From the NCBI GenBank assembly GCA_019633425.1, contig WSUB01000006.1:496001-560000 (forward strand): 64,000 nt of DNA, in the 5' to 3' direction. The notes beneath the pieces are model-generated. The model saw only the letters and a list, made by a program, of their open reading frames with translations, searched no databases and had not been told where the DNA came from. Origin of the DNA: Tulasnella sp. 424. Its lineage: Eukaryota > Basidiomycota > Agaricomycetes > Cantharellales > Tulasnellaceae. The position numbers were made by a program, and so were the translations under genes. Below, one piece after another: positions 33,780-45,537 of this stretch; positions within the stretch are counted from its first letter, which is position 1, and each line of letters opens with the position of its first letter.

Positions 33780-34450
33780 CGTTGGGATAGGATTCGCAGG
33801 ACATCTAGCTGCCAGCGCGGCTGGGCGCCTGGAAGGACCGATAATCTTGGTCCTGTGACCCGCAGACCGTGACGTGTTCGGCTCGCGGTTTTGATAGTGG
33901 GGTTATAAAGAGCTTTCGTTCAGCATTAATCGTCTTACAGTCTACCGAAGAAAGAGTTGAATTATAGATCATCCTATAAAGCTTCCGGGCGGCCAGTCGT
34001 CCAGACGGATGATGAGTGCAAAGCGAGGATACACAGACCGCTTGAACACAAAGGCCATGCATATGGTTGAAGATCGCCCTAGGCTCCTACCGACCCTAAG
34101 GCAACGTGTTGTTCTGTAAACTAGGTCAGACACGTTTCTATGTGTATAGCCCGAGTGCCGCCTTGCTCAAGCCTATCCTTGGAGCAACGGTCGCAACAGC
34201 CCTCCCCTGGTACCGTAGAGATGCAGGGCCTTCCTCAAAGTGTTCTCTGACCCCGGCTAAGCTTTTCGTGTACGGGGAAGCAAAAAGAGTGTATACAAAA
34301 GAGTGACAGGGAACTAAAATACTGTGAAGAAGTGATGACCGAGACACGAAGGGTATTTGTCGGATTTGGTTTGAACGATTCGGTCAGACGGAAACGTTGA
34401 CAGTATCAAGGTTGAACCGCTGTAAAGAGGAAAGAAGATCAGCAAGGACC
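33780..34450. repeat. Duplicated flank, source copy (3' end of the secreted-protein gene)
   Basis: Third member of the family that includes 19740-20400 and 28620-29320. Here it is continuous with the complete secreted-protein gene, so this is probably the original location, and the other two are partial duplicates carried next to OPT copies. Confidence 0.7.
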
Positions 34451-35539
34451 ATCCCTTTTCTTGGTTTGGCATGCTTACAATGGGGATGTTCGCGCCATAC
34501 TCCCCGAAGACGTTTCGGACGGTAGCGGGATCCCCTGAAAGGAGAAAATAAAGAAGCTTGGTGAAGTAGACCAAGTACGTTGTGGCTGCCGCTCCGTTAG
34601 AGTTGATCCATTGCGGAGAGATTTCGAGTGTCGCGACATCGACAAGGTACCTGGGTGAAGCGAAGGGGGAGAGACATTGCAAGAGATCATAGACTGAATC
34701 GCTGCCCGAGATACCAGCCAACTTACCAGATGGCGGACTCTGTAGGCTCATTCTGCGATCCATTTGTGAAGCTTTGGTCAGGGGTGCTTACAGCGGGAGA
34801 ATATTTCGGAACTGTGGGGCGGATGAAGGGCGTTGGCGAACAGTGGTGCAACAGGCCCGTTACTATGCTCACTGGAAGTCGTCCCAGAAAGGTATGCGAT
34901 CGAAGCTGACCCAGGACTAAGGTTTGGGTCTAGCCCAGAGAATCCAAGCTCAGGGTAACCGCCGTACGGCGGGGACTAAATCGTGATGTTTCAACGTTAA
35001 CAGTTGGGACTTGGAAAGATAATCGTGGAATTCAGTTCGAGCTTACCACAAGATCGAGATTCCCGGGTTGAAGACTTGCGAGCTGAGTTTGGATGACGGT
35101 CGCACCGGCGGGATCTTGAGTAACGCCGAATAAGCCGTCACCAATGGGTGCTACGTAACCGAGGAACGAGGGGTTTGAGGAGTCCGACATATCGTAGGCA
35201 CGGATCACGGCCTTGATGGGACTGGCATGATGTCAAAAAAGAAAAAGGGATGAGAAACGGTCTCGGCACAAGATAGCAGGGATGCGTACGGCGCGCTGGA
35301 AGAAAGAGGATTGCTCCCGCCTTGACGCCTTGTGGGTTCTATACCAATACACGCGTGAGACACAGAACTTCGTCTCGGCACTCTCCCAATCTCGAGCACT
35401 CACTGAAAAGGTTCTTGGGCTTAAGCGGACCTAGGCCTTGTTTGAATCGTGCGGCATTGGTGACGGGAGACGGGGCTGCTGCCACGAATACAACAAAGAG
35501 GGCGAAGAACGCGATGAGAGACTTGAAAATCCCAAGCAT
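34384..35539 (-). pseudogene. Small secreted protein (basidiomycete PTRR/SFLGYV type) with a 1-nt frameshift
   Basis: Minus-strand exons: 35404-35539, 35290-35338, 35047-35221, 34727-34975, 34479-34650 and 34384-34419, about 240 aa. Signal peptide MLGIFKSLIAFFALFVVFVA; then LGPLKPKNLFKPTRRQGGSN, a family-typical 'P..LF.PTRR' junction; then SNPSFLGYVAPIGDG and PPYGGYPELGFSG; then ESAIWYLVDVATLEISPQWI; and a short end NLDTVNVSV. Such secreted proteins of about 200-300 aa are common and unnamed in Agaricomycetes; function unknown. In exon 4 the sequence CACCCC-T-GACCAAAGC at about 34781 carries one extra base: without it the frame runs through to ESAIW and the exon phase becomes correct; with it a TGA follows at once. 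All six splice sites are otherwise sound. Confidence 0.65.
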
Positions 35540-35660
35540 GACGGTATCGCGGAGTGTAACGATCAAGGGGAAAAGAGTGGACTGCCCAGTGCGAGCAATG
35601 AAGAAGGAAAGGAAAACCGCTGGCTGGATTCCAAGTTGGACTGAGAGGGGAAAAGGAATG

Positions 35661-35666
35661 TATATA
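35661..35666 (-). promoter_or_regulatory. TATA box of the secreted-protein gene
   Basis: TATATA about 122 bp upstream of the start codon at 35539, a spacing also seen for the A/B genes at the right end. Confidence 0.4.
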
Positions 35667-35749
35667 GGAGCCGAACTGTACTCTGATATCGGTTCGTGTG
35701 CCTTGGGGTCCGGTTTGATGGTATAACGCAACATCCAGACATCATTCAC

Positions 35750-36679
35750 ATCACCACGTGACCTATCTAAGGGTTTTTTTTACCGTCGGCATTCGCGGCA
35801 CACCCTTTGTGCATTACAGCAAGCCACTTAAATCCCTGTACCAAACCAAATTTCCGCAGATATTTTATGTCAAACTGTCCAGTGAGCGCGACTATCTTCA
35901 ATGAGAGCGGGTGTCTCGAGGATGGCGCGGGGTTGCGTAAGATTCCGGGGTAGGCCGAACCATCCCGAAGGCCGCCCGAGAATATAAATTTGGTAACAAA
36001 GACCACCTAGCTAGCCAGTTTTAGGCGCGCATGATGTCCCGGACTGCAACCCTTCTTTACGACGATGGAAATACGTAACAGGACTGTCACTCAGCCTCAG
36101 GACTCGTTGGCTGCTTCTTTGTAGCTGAGAGCAAAAAACGCGCCGGGAACGAGCCATGCCTATGCATACCGCACTGGGTTATCCGCTCGTGGTCCCGTCT
36201 TTGTTGGAACGTTTGCCTACTGAGCGAGATGACCTACGATTATTTTACAGCCATTATAAAGGTATTTGAGCTAATCTTTGCGTGGTGAGTCCAGTTTCAA
36301 AGAAAAAAGTCACAGCTGGAGGAACTTAGTTGCCGCGGGCTCAAACATCGCGTCACACAAGGTTTTCTTCCATCGCCCAAATTCTGACCGCGAAGGTCAA
36401 ACTGGTACTTTCATCGCGCGGGACTTTGTAAAGGTCGTGCGCTAGAGAGCCGATCCAGGAAATGTTGCTGGCCAGTCCACCCATCGCAGATTTCATGGGT
36501 GCCTGGAGGACTGAAGGGTTCACAGCGTACTGATCACCGAACCCGGTCACTCTCTACGGAAGAGCCCAACGACTGGACTTGAGGCGCACAAGAAAGGCGA
36601 ACGGGAGGTTTTTCTGCCATAAAATCGTATATTACACGTTGTCGATGACCATGATAAATTATTGACCCTTCCCTAAAAC
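35750..36679. other. Intergenic
   Basis: No gene supported. A 65-codon minus-strand frame at 36353-36550 (contains NPSVLQAPMKSAMGGLAS) has protein-like composition, but I find no partner exon or family; it may be an exon relic. Confidence 0.35.
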
Positions 36680-38359
36680 TCACGATGGCCCAGCCACGTT
36701 AACTTCATGCACCTCCTTCACCCAAATTTCTATCGGACCCGATGACGGTGGCGAGAAACCCGAGGTTGACGTATCCGATGCACCCCACGATGCAAGCGGT
36801 CTCCTCCAGCTGCTCCGCCGTTCGTCGGTCTTCCGAGTGACTTCAACCTGTTGCTCATCCTCCTCCTCATTCCTCTGCGTGCTTTTTTCTTCGGTTACCC
36901 TCACGTTCCGATAAGAATCCCAGGTTGGCTCGAAGTCGGGCGTCCTAGAGCCGGAAGGATTCCGTGGTGATGTTGGTGCAAAAACTCGCAACTCCACGGT
37001 GTCGGTCTCGTGAAAGCCTTGCGATCCAGTCGGCTGACCAAGCTCCATCTCATCCAACATACTCCTCGAGGCGACGCGAAACGTATCTACGCCACCCTCG
37101 TTCTCCCCATGGCGTCTCTCGGCGCATCCGCCCGCCTCGGCAGCGTCGTCATTGTCACCGGGATAATAGTACGCCCTTCGGACGTTCATCACCAGTCGAC
37201 ATCCACCTATGCACGTAGCGCTGAGGAAGATCGGTATGCCCGCACAATGAAGCCCGATAGGCGCGTAGACCAGGATGAGCAAGATGACGAGCCAGAGGAT
37301 GACGGAGGCTGTAAACCAGAACGTGGAGTCGCGGAGGAGCACTGAAAGGATTGCTTCTGGATAGAGTTTGAAGTAAGACGAAAGGGTAATTTGGCCTTGA
37401 GATCGATTGAAAGCCTTGTAGATGACGAGGAACCAGAGCCAGAGGTCGTACGAGGCCAGGGGGACGAAGACGAAGACGATTTCACGAGAGATCTGCGAGA
37501 CAGACCGAGGGGTAAGGAAACTGACACTGAATCAAGTCCCAAAGGGGCCAGCAGCGTACCTCAGACCAGCACCCAAAGAGTGGGCGACCGACGGTAATTG
37601 GGGCCATTTTCGGGATCTGGAAAGCGGCCGCCACCGCAAACCCCACAGCAGATAGAATGGATACGGTAAGGTTTGTGTATAGGATCGTTTTGCTGCACTT
37701 GTAAATGGCATAAACACTGTTGGAAACGAGTGAGAACAATCTTCGGCTGGCAGTGTAAGGGTCTTGGAGCTTACCGGCCTTGAAGTAGCACCTGCAGTAC
37801 GAATATTTGCACGAAGGATCCGATACAAATGACCCATTTCAACCCTTCACAAGACTGTAGGATGGAATCGGAGTTGGGTTCGAATTAGATCTTTGGTGGT
37901 GCATAAGGCGGGTTCGCGTCTTGTGGAAAAGACGCACGTTCGAGGTTAACGTTGTCCATCTCACGTCGTACATGAGCAGTATGAATCCCTATCCCGCGTT
38001 CGCATGATCAGTAATTAGACGTTGCGTCCTTTGCGCCTGGCACCAAAGTGATGGGAATTTACCTGAAGAAAGCAGGACCAGAATCGGAGGAAAAGGTAAA
38101 GTACTGAGGCTGCGGTTTTTCGTTTCTGCTGCTCGAAAAGCGTTCAGTTCGCATCGCTGGTGTCGGGCGCCCTATTGCAAAATAAAGTTACACTTACCCA
38201 TATTAGTCGATGCTCGACCTCAAAATTGATGATCCAGTCCCAAAGCAGCCAAGCAAAACAAGCGGTCGAGAGATATGAGAGGGAACGCCCTCCATAAGCA
38301 TAAGTTAGAGTATCTTGCGAGAGTTCACTAATATCATCAATAAGAATAGTTTTGTCCAT
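36680..38359 (-). CDS. Multi-pass membrane protein with N-terminal DUF6533-like domain
   Basis: Six exons on the minus strand: 38198-38359, 38063-38128, 37965-37988 (24 nt), 37775-37854, 37560-37716 and 36680-37492; 433 aa. The N-terminus STACFAWLLWDWIINFEVEH followed by RLIWQKRKTAASVLYLFLRF is the hallmark of DUF6533 proteins, a large Agaricomycete family of about seven-pass membrane proteins. Hydrophobic segments follow at WVICIGSFVQIFVLQVLL, TILYTNLTVSILSAVGFAVA, IVFVFVPLASYDLWLWFLVI and FTASVILWLVILLILVYA. The C-terminal 150 residues are hydrophilic, acidic and Ser-rich, probably cytosolic. Function unknown; the topology resembles receptors, but I see no receptor-specific motif. Confidence 0.85.
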
Positions 38360-39205
38360 TTATGTAATCCAATGAGAGGCGGGGGTGGAGGATGGGGAGA
38401 GCCGCGGCGCCGGAGGGACAGTCTTGGTGGTAATGCCCAGCCGGGTGTATCGAAAAGGCCGCTTGTCGAGGGTCAAATCGTGCTCGGAGGTGTTTTTTGC
38501 TCAGTAGCAGTGAGCATTGGTCGTAGTTATATACGCATGCGTTGGGTCTGTCGCTCATGGTCGGGCGTAGCTTGGGTCGACGGTCGGGGACGGACAGCGA
38601 GCCGAGTCTCACCGGCGAGAGCGCGAGGTCGAGCAGACAGATAAGGGGGGGTGAGGGTTCAACGAATGGTGGGGAGCGACCGGATCCGACCCCTGAGAAG
38701 CAATGTGGGCGTCCATGAGGTGGACTATGCCGGGAAGGGAAGGTTTATCGTATTTGGAGCTGTTAGGCGTTCGGATCCGGAGACAGTCGCAGAGCTTCCT
38801 TCTTCCGACCATTTCCGGGGGAGCCATGATCCGAATCCCTATAGGTCGGCCTCCACAGCTTTCAATCGCGGAGATAGCGGGTGTCTGTTGGGCTCCGTCG
38901 TTTTGAGAGTCGGCCGATTCTTCTTTTTTTGGAGCGCCAGCTGTTTACACTGCTTTCCCTGGGGGTTAGAGTATGGTGGGGATGGAGCAGCCGTACTGCA
39001 GTCCAATACTGGGTCGAGGCACTAATCACCTTACAGCTGAAAACCAGTCCATGAGTATCGTTTTCATCGAATGGGGGTTGGAGTGGAGGAAAAAAACGGA
39101 GGTTGAAGGCTTTGTGATTGTGGTCGAGGAGGCCGATTTGCCGAGGTAACTCCGCATATGTTCAGACTGTTTGTCTCCTTTTCCGCCATCCAGCCACAGC
39201 TATCA
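38360..39205. other. Divergent intergenic region
   Basis: Promoter region shared by the DUF6533 gene (-) and the RCE1 gene (+). It holds G-rich sequence at 38370-38480 and no convincing gene; a 124-codon plus-strand frame at 38651-39025 has no recognisable features. Confidence 0.4.
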
Positions 39206-40522
39206 ATGTCTGCGGCAGACGACAACGCTGCTTGCTCAGCTTCAACAAACTCTCCCGTAATCTCTGGGACTCTATCTTGGCTGCTCTGCGCTTTCTTTAC
39301 TCTCTCATACGTTGGCTCCTTGTACTTGGCTCGGGCGGGTCGATTGGCTTTCCACGCGCCACCGGCGAACGTACCAAACGGGCAAGAACGCGTTCGAGTT
39401 GCGAATGAAAAATGGAGGAATGACCCGCAAGTTATCAAAGCGAGGTTGAAGGCTGTGACGCTCAGCACGTTGGGGAGTTGTGCGGTGGTTGTGTTGGTTG
39501 TTTCAAAGTTTGGCAGTGGATGCCGAACCGGAGAGGTGAGTTTTCACAAGCGTATCGGGTGAAAGTGGAAGCTATAACTCGTGCTATTTTACAGAGAAGC
39601 GCCTTTGCAGAGGCTTTAGATGTTCTGGGTCTGGGATTACCTAGCGCGAACTTTAATATCTGGAGGGATTTGCGACCACATCTGCTGGCTCCTCTCCTTT
39701 ATATCGGTCCTCTGTATATGATGCTCCTGGAATCAACACTACCCTTCCAGAGAGGCTGGGAATTCAAAAGCGATGTTGTTGAGAAGTTTACGTCTTGGCA
39801 AGGCCTTCGAAACTTTAGCATCGTAAGTACCTCGTGATTACCCCGTGCGCCCGCGAACGGTACAACTCACGAGCTTTGTGTCATTCAAGGCGCCTGCGAC
39901 CGAGGAACTTGTATTCCGCTCATGCATAATTTCCACGATGAAGCTGTCTGGCGCAACAACTAAGCAGATGGTTTTCACAGGGCCATTGTGGTTCGGCGTA
40001 GGCGAGTTGGACCGCGACCGCGTTTCCCCATAAGGAAAGATGCTGACATTTCCTGTTTCGAGTAGCTCACGCGCACCACGCCTGGGAGCTTTATAATATC
40101 TACGGCAGGACGAAGAGCGCTCTTCAGCGAGCTGTCTTGACTTGTGGTCAGTCGTCCGATTTTTTTCCACAGTTTTTGGTAAATTATCTAATCTTTATGC
40201 ATACTTTGGCCCCTTTCGGTATAGCATTCCAACTAACTTATACAACTTTATTCGGATGGTTCACCACGTTCCTTTTCCTCAGGACGTCATCCGTATTCCC
40301 TGCCATTACGTCACATATATTCTGTAACATCATGGGACTGCCAGACCCTGGGTACGGTGCTCGGATGTTCCCAAAACGAGCGGTCGGTGAGTCTATCCAC
40401 CAGAAAAGCTAACACGTTTCGTTACGGAGTTGATTGACCGATTTTTTTTTTCAGTCATCTACGTACTGCACGTTGTGGGCATTGTTGCCTTTGGATTCGC
40501 TTTAGGACCCTGGACGAAATGA
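39206..40522 (+). CDS. RCE1: CAAX prenyl protease 2 (RCE1 type II)
   Basis: Six exons: 39206-39535, 39595-39822, 39890-40001, 40066-40146, 40225-40386 and 40455-40522; 326 aa. This ER-membrane protease removes the last three residues of farnesylated or geranylgeranylated CAAX proteins such as Ras. Family motifs: [10 protein letters not shown] (the EE pair with following Arg), [11 protein letters not shown] (catalytic His), LTYTTLFGW, and [12 protein letters not shown] (second His and Asn). Several hydrophobic segments agree with a multi-pass protein; the length is normal for fungi. Intron 3 has a GC donor (GTAG|GCGAGT at 40002): only this site joins FGV to AHAHH in frame. I start at MSAADDN; the frame is open upstream to 39158, but that start gives an odd extension. 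Confidence 0.9.
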
Positions 40523-41044
40523 TTGGAGCTATTTGAACATTTCAACTAGAAATACTTGGATGCCACTTCTTTTTGTTTTTTATCCTAGATTGTGTTGTCA
40601 TAAAAGAGATTCGAAGGAACTGGGGGACGGCGAGCTCGCATCGGGTGGGGGATCGACACATGTAGGCTTTCTATGTTGCGTCTATTTTCGCTTCGTCTGG
40701 ATTGTTGACGATGGTCATGAGGTCATGATCAGCGGAGCCGAATTGTGTGGTGCAGAAGCAGAAGAGCCGAAGCGACTTGGCAGATGGTTGGTGCGCACCT
40801 GAGCCTGGGAACGATGACAGGAGGCGTTGTTCATTTTAGTTCCCTTCCTCCCGTGTGTCGTACCACCAAACTCAGCTACGTCCCCCGACAGAACCTTTCG
40901 TCGACCTCAACTGCTTGACTTCTGTACAAAGACGCCATAGTCGACAAGGCTTCAAGAACCGCCCACACACGACTTACCCACTCAGGTTTCGAACGACCTC
41001 TTGACGATTCTATACTAGACCGCCGCAAGGCTCATTGGATTGCA
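40523..41044. other. Intergenic between RCE1 and the membrane protein
   Basis: 3' flank of RCE1 followed by the promoter of the next gene. No gene or structured element seen. Confidence 0.4.
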
Positions 41045-43035
41045 ATGAAGACCGCTGGCGCCACCATGATCCATTTCGCACTCTATCTTATATCCTTCAT
41101 ATTACTTGCATTCCCAGCAACCGTCTCTGCATGGTCATTCAATATTTCCAGCAGGTGAGCTGCAGCCCCAGATCCGCTCTAGACCAGAGCTCACAGATAT
41201 ACCTGCTTCACAGAGTCGTCCAGTGTGCCAACCTTTCAGTTACATGGGACGGAGGTGTCGCTCCTTGGAATGTGGTGCTCATTCCAGTGGGTAAGTCTAA
41301 TTCTTTCAAACACACTAAGCGAGCGGAGCTTTCTGGGCGGAACCAATATATCACCCGGATGATCCTCGCGATCGCCTGGTCCCCTCGTAATGCTGCTCGC
41401 TGCCTAAACCCGCGACCGAACCCTCTTTCAACTGCCAACGAACATTTTTTGTGTTCGCTTGCCGCTGCGAGTCTCGGAATGACGCGAAGGACCCTAGCCC
41501 AAGACCATCTTTTTGCTGACAGCTTCGGCACCCCGCGCATTCGTTTTTGTTTCTCTTCTTTCACACAGGTGCTCTACAAAGCGGGCCGGAAATCCGGACG
41601 ATCGTCGACGCGAACGTGACCGAAGGCAACAGCTTCAGTTTCCAACTCAAGTTTCCAGCAGGCAGTCAGTTCCTGGCCATCATGTCGGACGCGACAGGCG
41701 TTGGGACCGGTGGCACCTCAGTTCTCATTTCTGTCCTAGACGGAGACAGCAGCTGCTTGGCGACATCTGCCACGAAACCGCAGTTCTACTTCTATCTTGA
41801 CCCTGCGACGGGACAGCCCAATCAGTGCGGAACCTGGGGAGTCTCGTGGGATGCGGGGAACACCCAAGGGCCTGTGAGGATGGCCGCGCTCATCCCCGGT
41901 GGACAATCGTTTTCGTTGCCAGTCCCTGGCAGTGGGAATGCCTTCGATTGGACGGTGGATATGAGGCAAGGGACGCAGTTTTTGCTTGTTGCGGGAGATG
42001 CGAGAGGTTTTGGAACGGGAGGAAGCACGGACTTGTACACGGTTCAAGGTGGTAGTAGCAGTTGTATCGACGCTGCCTCACCAAGCTCGACAGCCGCTCC
42101 AGCCGCTGGAGGGATTTACGCAACGGGAAGCGGAGCTGGCAGTGTCACTGGTGCGCCGTTCGATGGGCCCCAATCAACCCAGGGTGCAAGGTACGTCTTT
42201 CAACGCTTTATATTCACGTGCCCAGGTTCTGACACACTCTTACCGACGCTCTAGCAACAGTGGATCCGGAAGCTCATCAAACATCGGAGCGATTGTCGGT
42301 GGAGCAATCGGCGGCGTAGCCGGTTTAATCGCCCTCCTTCTCGTCGGACTGTTCTTCTGGCGAAGGCACAGGCTGCACCAACAACGAGCAGGTACCCAAG
42401 GGCGCAAATCCGTCGATCTTTTGCACGAAGACTCCGAGTTTGGGGCCGGTGGCGCTGCTGCGTTGGCCGGTGCTGGCGCTGGCGTCGCTGGTGCTTCAGC
42501 AGCGGGTGATCACATCAGCGATGGTCGACCGATGTCACAAACGGACACAGCTGGTCGTCTGTCCTTCTCGTCCCACGCTCCAACCGACGCAACCGGCACC
42601 CCAATTTTCACTCAGTTCAGCCGAAGAGGATCGGCACCATCTCTACCACCACTGGCGTTTGGCGGTGCGGGTACCATCTCCGACACCGGTCATGGGGACG
42701 TTAAGAGCTCGGCGCAAGGCCCGGCACACATGCGCAATTCGTCAGGACCTTTCCCACCGTCATCGTTCAACCCCCCAGCCGCTGCCCGACCTGAAACCCC
42801 AACAACGACTGATGGAACATCCCTCAGGACTCCCATGACTGCGGCTCAGCGGGCGAGTGAGAAAATGGGTCTTCCACCGCCTGGAACGTTGCGACCGGTC
42901 AACATCGTGCAGCATGAAGATGCGGGCGTGCTGGCATCCGGCGGTCCGTCGACCACGCAGAACGATGAAATACTGGAGCTTCCACCGAGTTATCAGGATG
43001 TGAGGCGAAATAGCGGGACCCAAGAGGGGTTATGA
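41045..43035 (+). CDS. Single-pass cell-surface protein with two related extracellular modules
   Basis: Four exons: 41045-41154, 41214-41290, 41569-42190 and 42255-43035; 529 aa. A signal peptide (ALYLISFILLAFPATVSA) is followed by an extracellular part of about 220 aa with two related modules, each ending in GTGG and a Ser-Ser-Cys (SDATGVGTGGTSVLIS...DSSCL and GDARGFGTGGSTDLYT...SSSCI). Then comes a Ser/Gly stalk, one membrane helix (IGAIVGGAIGGVAGLIALLL), an RRHR stop-transfer cluster, and a cytosolic tail of about 230 aa rich in Pro, Ser and Thr. The design resembles fungal surface sensors and mucin-like proteins; such proteins are common in Agaricomycetes and mostly unnamed. Function unknown. 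Intron 2 is unusually long (278 nt) for this window. Confidence 0.8.
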
Positions 43036-45537
43036 TGATTTGCTGGGTGGATGAACGTTCGATAGATGATGGACATTGTCGCGAGGTGAATATCCCATAG
43101 ACGCTTTTACTCAACCACAACCAGAGTAGTAGTACCCCCTTCTCTTTTTCACTTTTCATTTTTTCCCTCTCACTTGTCCTGTTCCTTTTCAAGCTGTAGC
43201 TCAATTTTGTTATCCTTGCTTTTCATGTTGTACTTGTGTGGCTCCACCTTATTCTCCGTTTTTTTTCGGGCTCGTCGTAATGCAATTCTCGCTACTCATC
43301 TTGCTGGTTGAGCTAAGATGGGGGACTTTCGTTGTCGTCAAAAATCGACCATTCTCAGCGAGCCACAATCAGTGATCGAGCCCAGGGCTCACCAATTTAA
43401 CGCTAATTCGTGCCCATACTCGCCACGATTATTGAAGGTAACGCACTTGCAAGGTCCAGTTGGTTCCATCTGCCCCGGACCAGAGCATGGCCGAGGGTAC
43501 GTATCGGGTCCGGGTGACGTCTAGGCTTTCCATTAGCGCTTGATCAATTGTCCCCCATATGGTGAGAGAAAGGTAACATGTCCACACAGCAGAAGATTTC
43601 CACCAGTATGAGTATGCTGGTTCAAATTGCTGCGCATGGGTGTGATCTTCTCTAGCGTTCAATTCAAAGAAGGCTCTGCGGCCATGCCATCGCGGATGGC
43701 ATGCCCGAACCGTGGGCCTCATCATGGGTCGGGTCTGTCGTTGGAAGTCTCAAGAAGATTCATTAAGACGGTTTAACAGCGGCACTTCCATCTGGCGAAA
43801 TAGATTCTCGATCCATTTTACGGGCCAGACGGTACTCGAGACAAGTACTGGGCTCCGCCTTCCTCGGGCAACTTAAAATATTGCCCCGATCTGTGCCTAA
43901 TACTCAAAGGATGGCTGGCTTGGCGTTAAATCGCTCTCGTTCGAAGGTGTTTACTCCAATCCATGATTCGTTACTTGACGGTCCTGCTATTGCGTTACTT
44001 GACGTCTTGGCCTTCCCGACGCGTCTCGGTATCCACAGGGTCTCCCCCAAACCACTATCACGACGACGACGACGACGTCAACGACGAGTAGAATCCTTAC
44101 TACCCTAGACAGTCCAGCCGCAACGCGGCCGAATACGATCCGCACTGCAACGACGACGACGACCGATGGTCTGAGGAGACATTGGGAAGGCGAACATCAA
44201 CGCGTTCGCCAAACACGATCTACACACTTCACTCCACGAGATCATATTCGTTTCTGTTGCCTTTCCTGTAGTCTAGAGTAGGCAATGCGGGTTCCTTGAA
44301 TATGGCACTCGGCTTTCTCCCCCCCCTTTCCATCCCTACAGTGGGCTAATACTGCACGTGCTGTGCTGCTGGAAGTCCCAGGGTGAAGAGCGCTTGACAA
44401 GGGACGATCTTCGTCCCGTGCCATCCCGTTCTCTGAGTGGATGAAAGGGACAATACAAACTTTCTATCTCATCTTTGTCTTGCTTGGTTGAATTCGCCCC
44501 GGAACGAGGAAGCGGGCATCGATTAACAATCTCGGCCCGGGGCGGAGCCTAAAAGGAACAATCTTCGGGTATTATTGTAACCGTTTAGGGGTAGAATGTC
44601 TTAAATGAATTTGGTTCGCGAACTAATGATGTTGAGGACTGCTGGTGGCGAAAATGGAGATTAGCTTGAGAAATTTAAGCCGTGTCTCTCCGACCGGTTT
44701 GTTGGCCTTTCTCTCTCGCCTCCTCCTCAGTCCCAACTCGCATAGACAAATACCAACGAGCAGTAAACACATCCGCTCATCTTATGCCTATCAATAGCTC
44801 AAGATTGTCCTGTGCTGAGTCAACCCGACCGCCTAGGCCGTTCCCGAAAAGAGTCGCCCGGCTCAAGACGCTCCGGACCAATGCTCCAGGCGGACACTTG
44901 CCAAAAGGGCCAATTAGTAGACGGATATTTTATGCCCTTCTATTATCCTGGAGCTTGATTTCTGTCTCATTTTAACAGCGAGAGACAAGACGTTTGGAAG
45001 CGGGGCATCCCTACTCCGCCCGACATCCACCACACCCACTTTAGAAGAGGGTCGGGCCGCCCCATCCCCCAAAGGTGGCCTTCTAAAATCCTACTTTTGG
45101 AATAAGAAAGCATCCGGTGGTACGAAACAGAAGCAACACCCCATGATGATTCGGGCTTCGGGGAGCCGTACCTCGCGACCGAAGTGAGGTGCTGCGCCGC
45201 GCCGTCAAAGACATGGATAGATTCCGAGACCGTTTCCAGTCTCGGTAACGCGCCTCCGGTACCTTTTAATGCTTTCCGTTGGCTAGGGAGGTCATCGAAC
45301 ACGGTTCAATTACGGTAATTCCCTGTCTCATGAACCCCAGCCAGGTCTGTTGAGATGCCATCCTATGTCTCAGTCAACAACGGCTAAGCCCAGGTCAGAT
45401 CCGACGAACTCGATTGGTCTATGAAATTGTAGATGTACGATATTTAAACAATTAGTCGAGATGCCTTCAAGCAACAAGGCAAGAAAAAAGTCGCTCTTCA
45501 AACGTCCTTGACCCATCTCAGCCTCTCTTTTATCAAC
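43036..45537. other. Gene-poor 2.5-kb stretch
   Basis: No supported gene on either strand. It includes the T-rich 3' flank of the membrane protein (43090-43280), short CGA/ACG triplet runs at about 44060-44090 and 44147-44165, and a 111-codon minus-strand frame at 44967-45302 without recognisable features. The last 100 bp contain the TATTTAAA box of the esterase gene. Confidence 0.4.
45441..45448 (+). promoter_or_regulatory. TATA-like box of the CBM1-esterase gene
   Basis: TATTTAAA 97 bp before the start codon at 45538; the only AT-rich core-promoter-like motif close to this gene. Confidence 0.4.

Noticed and set aside
36353..36550. 65-codon minus-strand frame with protein-like composition
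   Set aside because: No partner exon, family or start context could be found; kept only as a note in the intergenic entry.
38651..39025. 124-codon plus-strand frame in the divergent promoter region
   Set aside because: No motif, no splice partners, and the composition looks non-coding; it also overlaps promoter sequence of both neighbours.
44060..44165. CGA/ACG triplet runs that might be a CRISPR-like or coding repeat
   Set aside because: Too short and irregular; a simple-sequence tract in a fungal intergenic region with no spacer structure.
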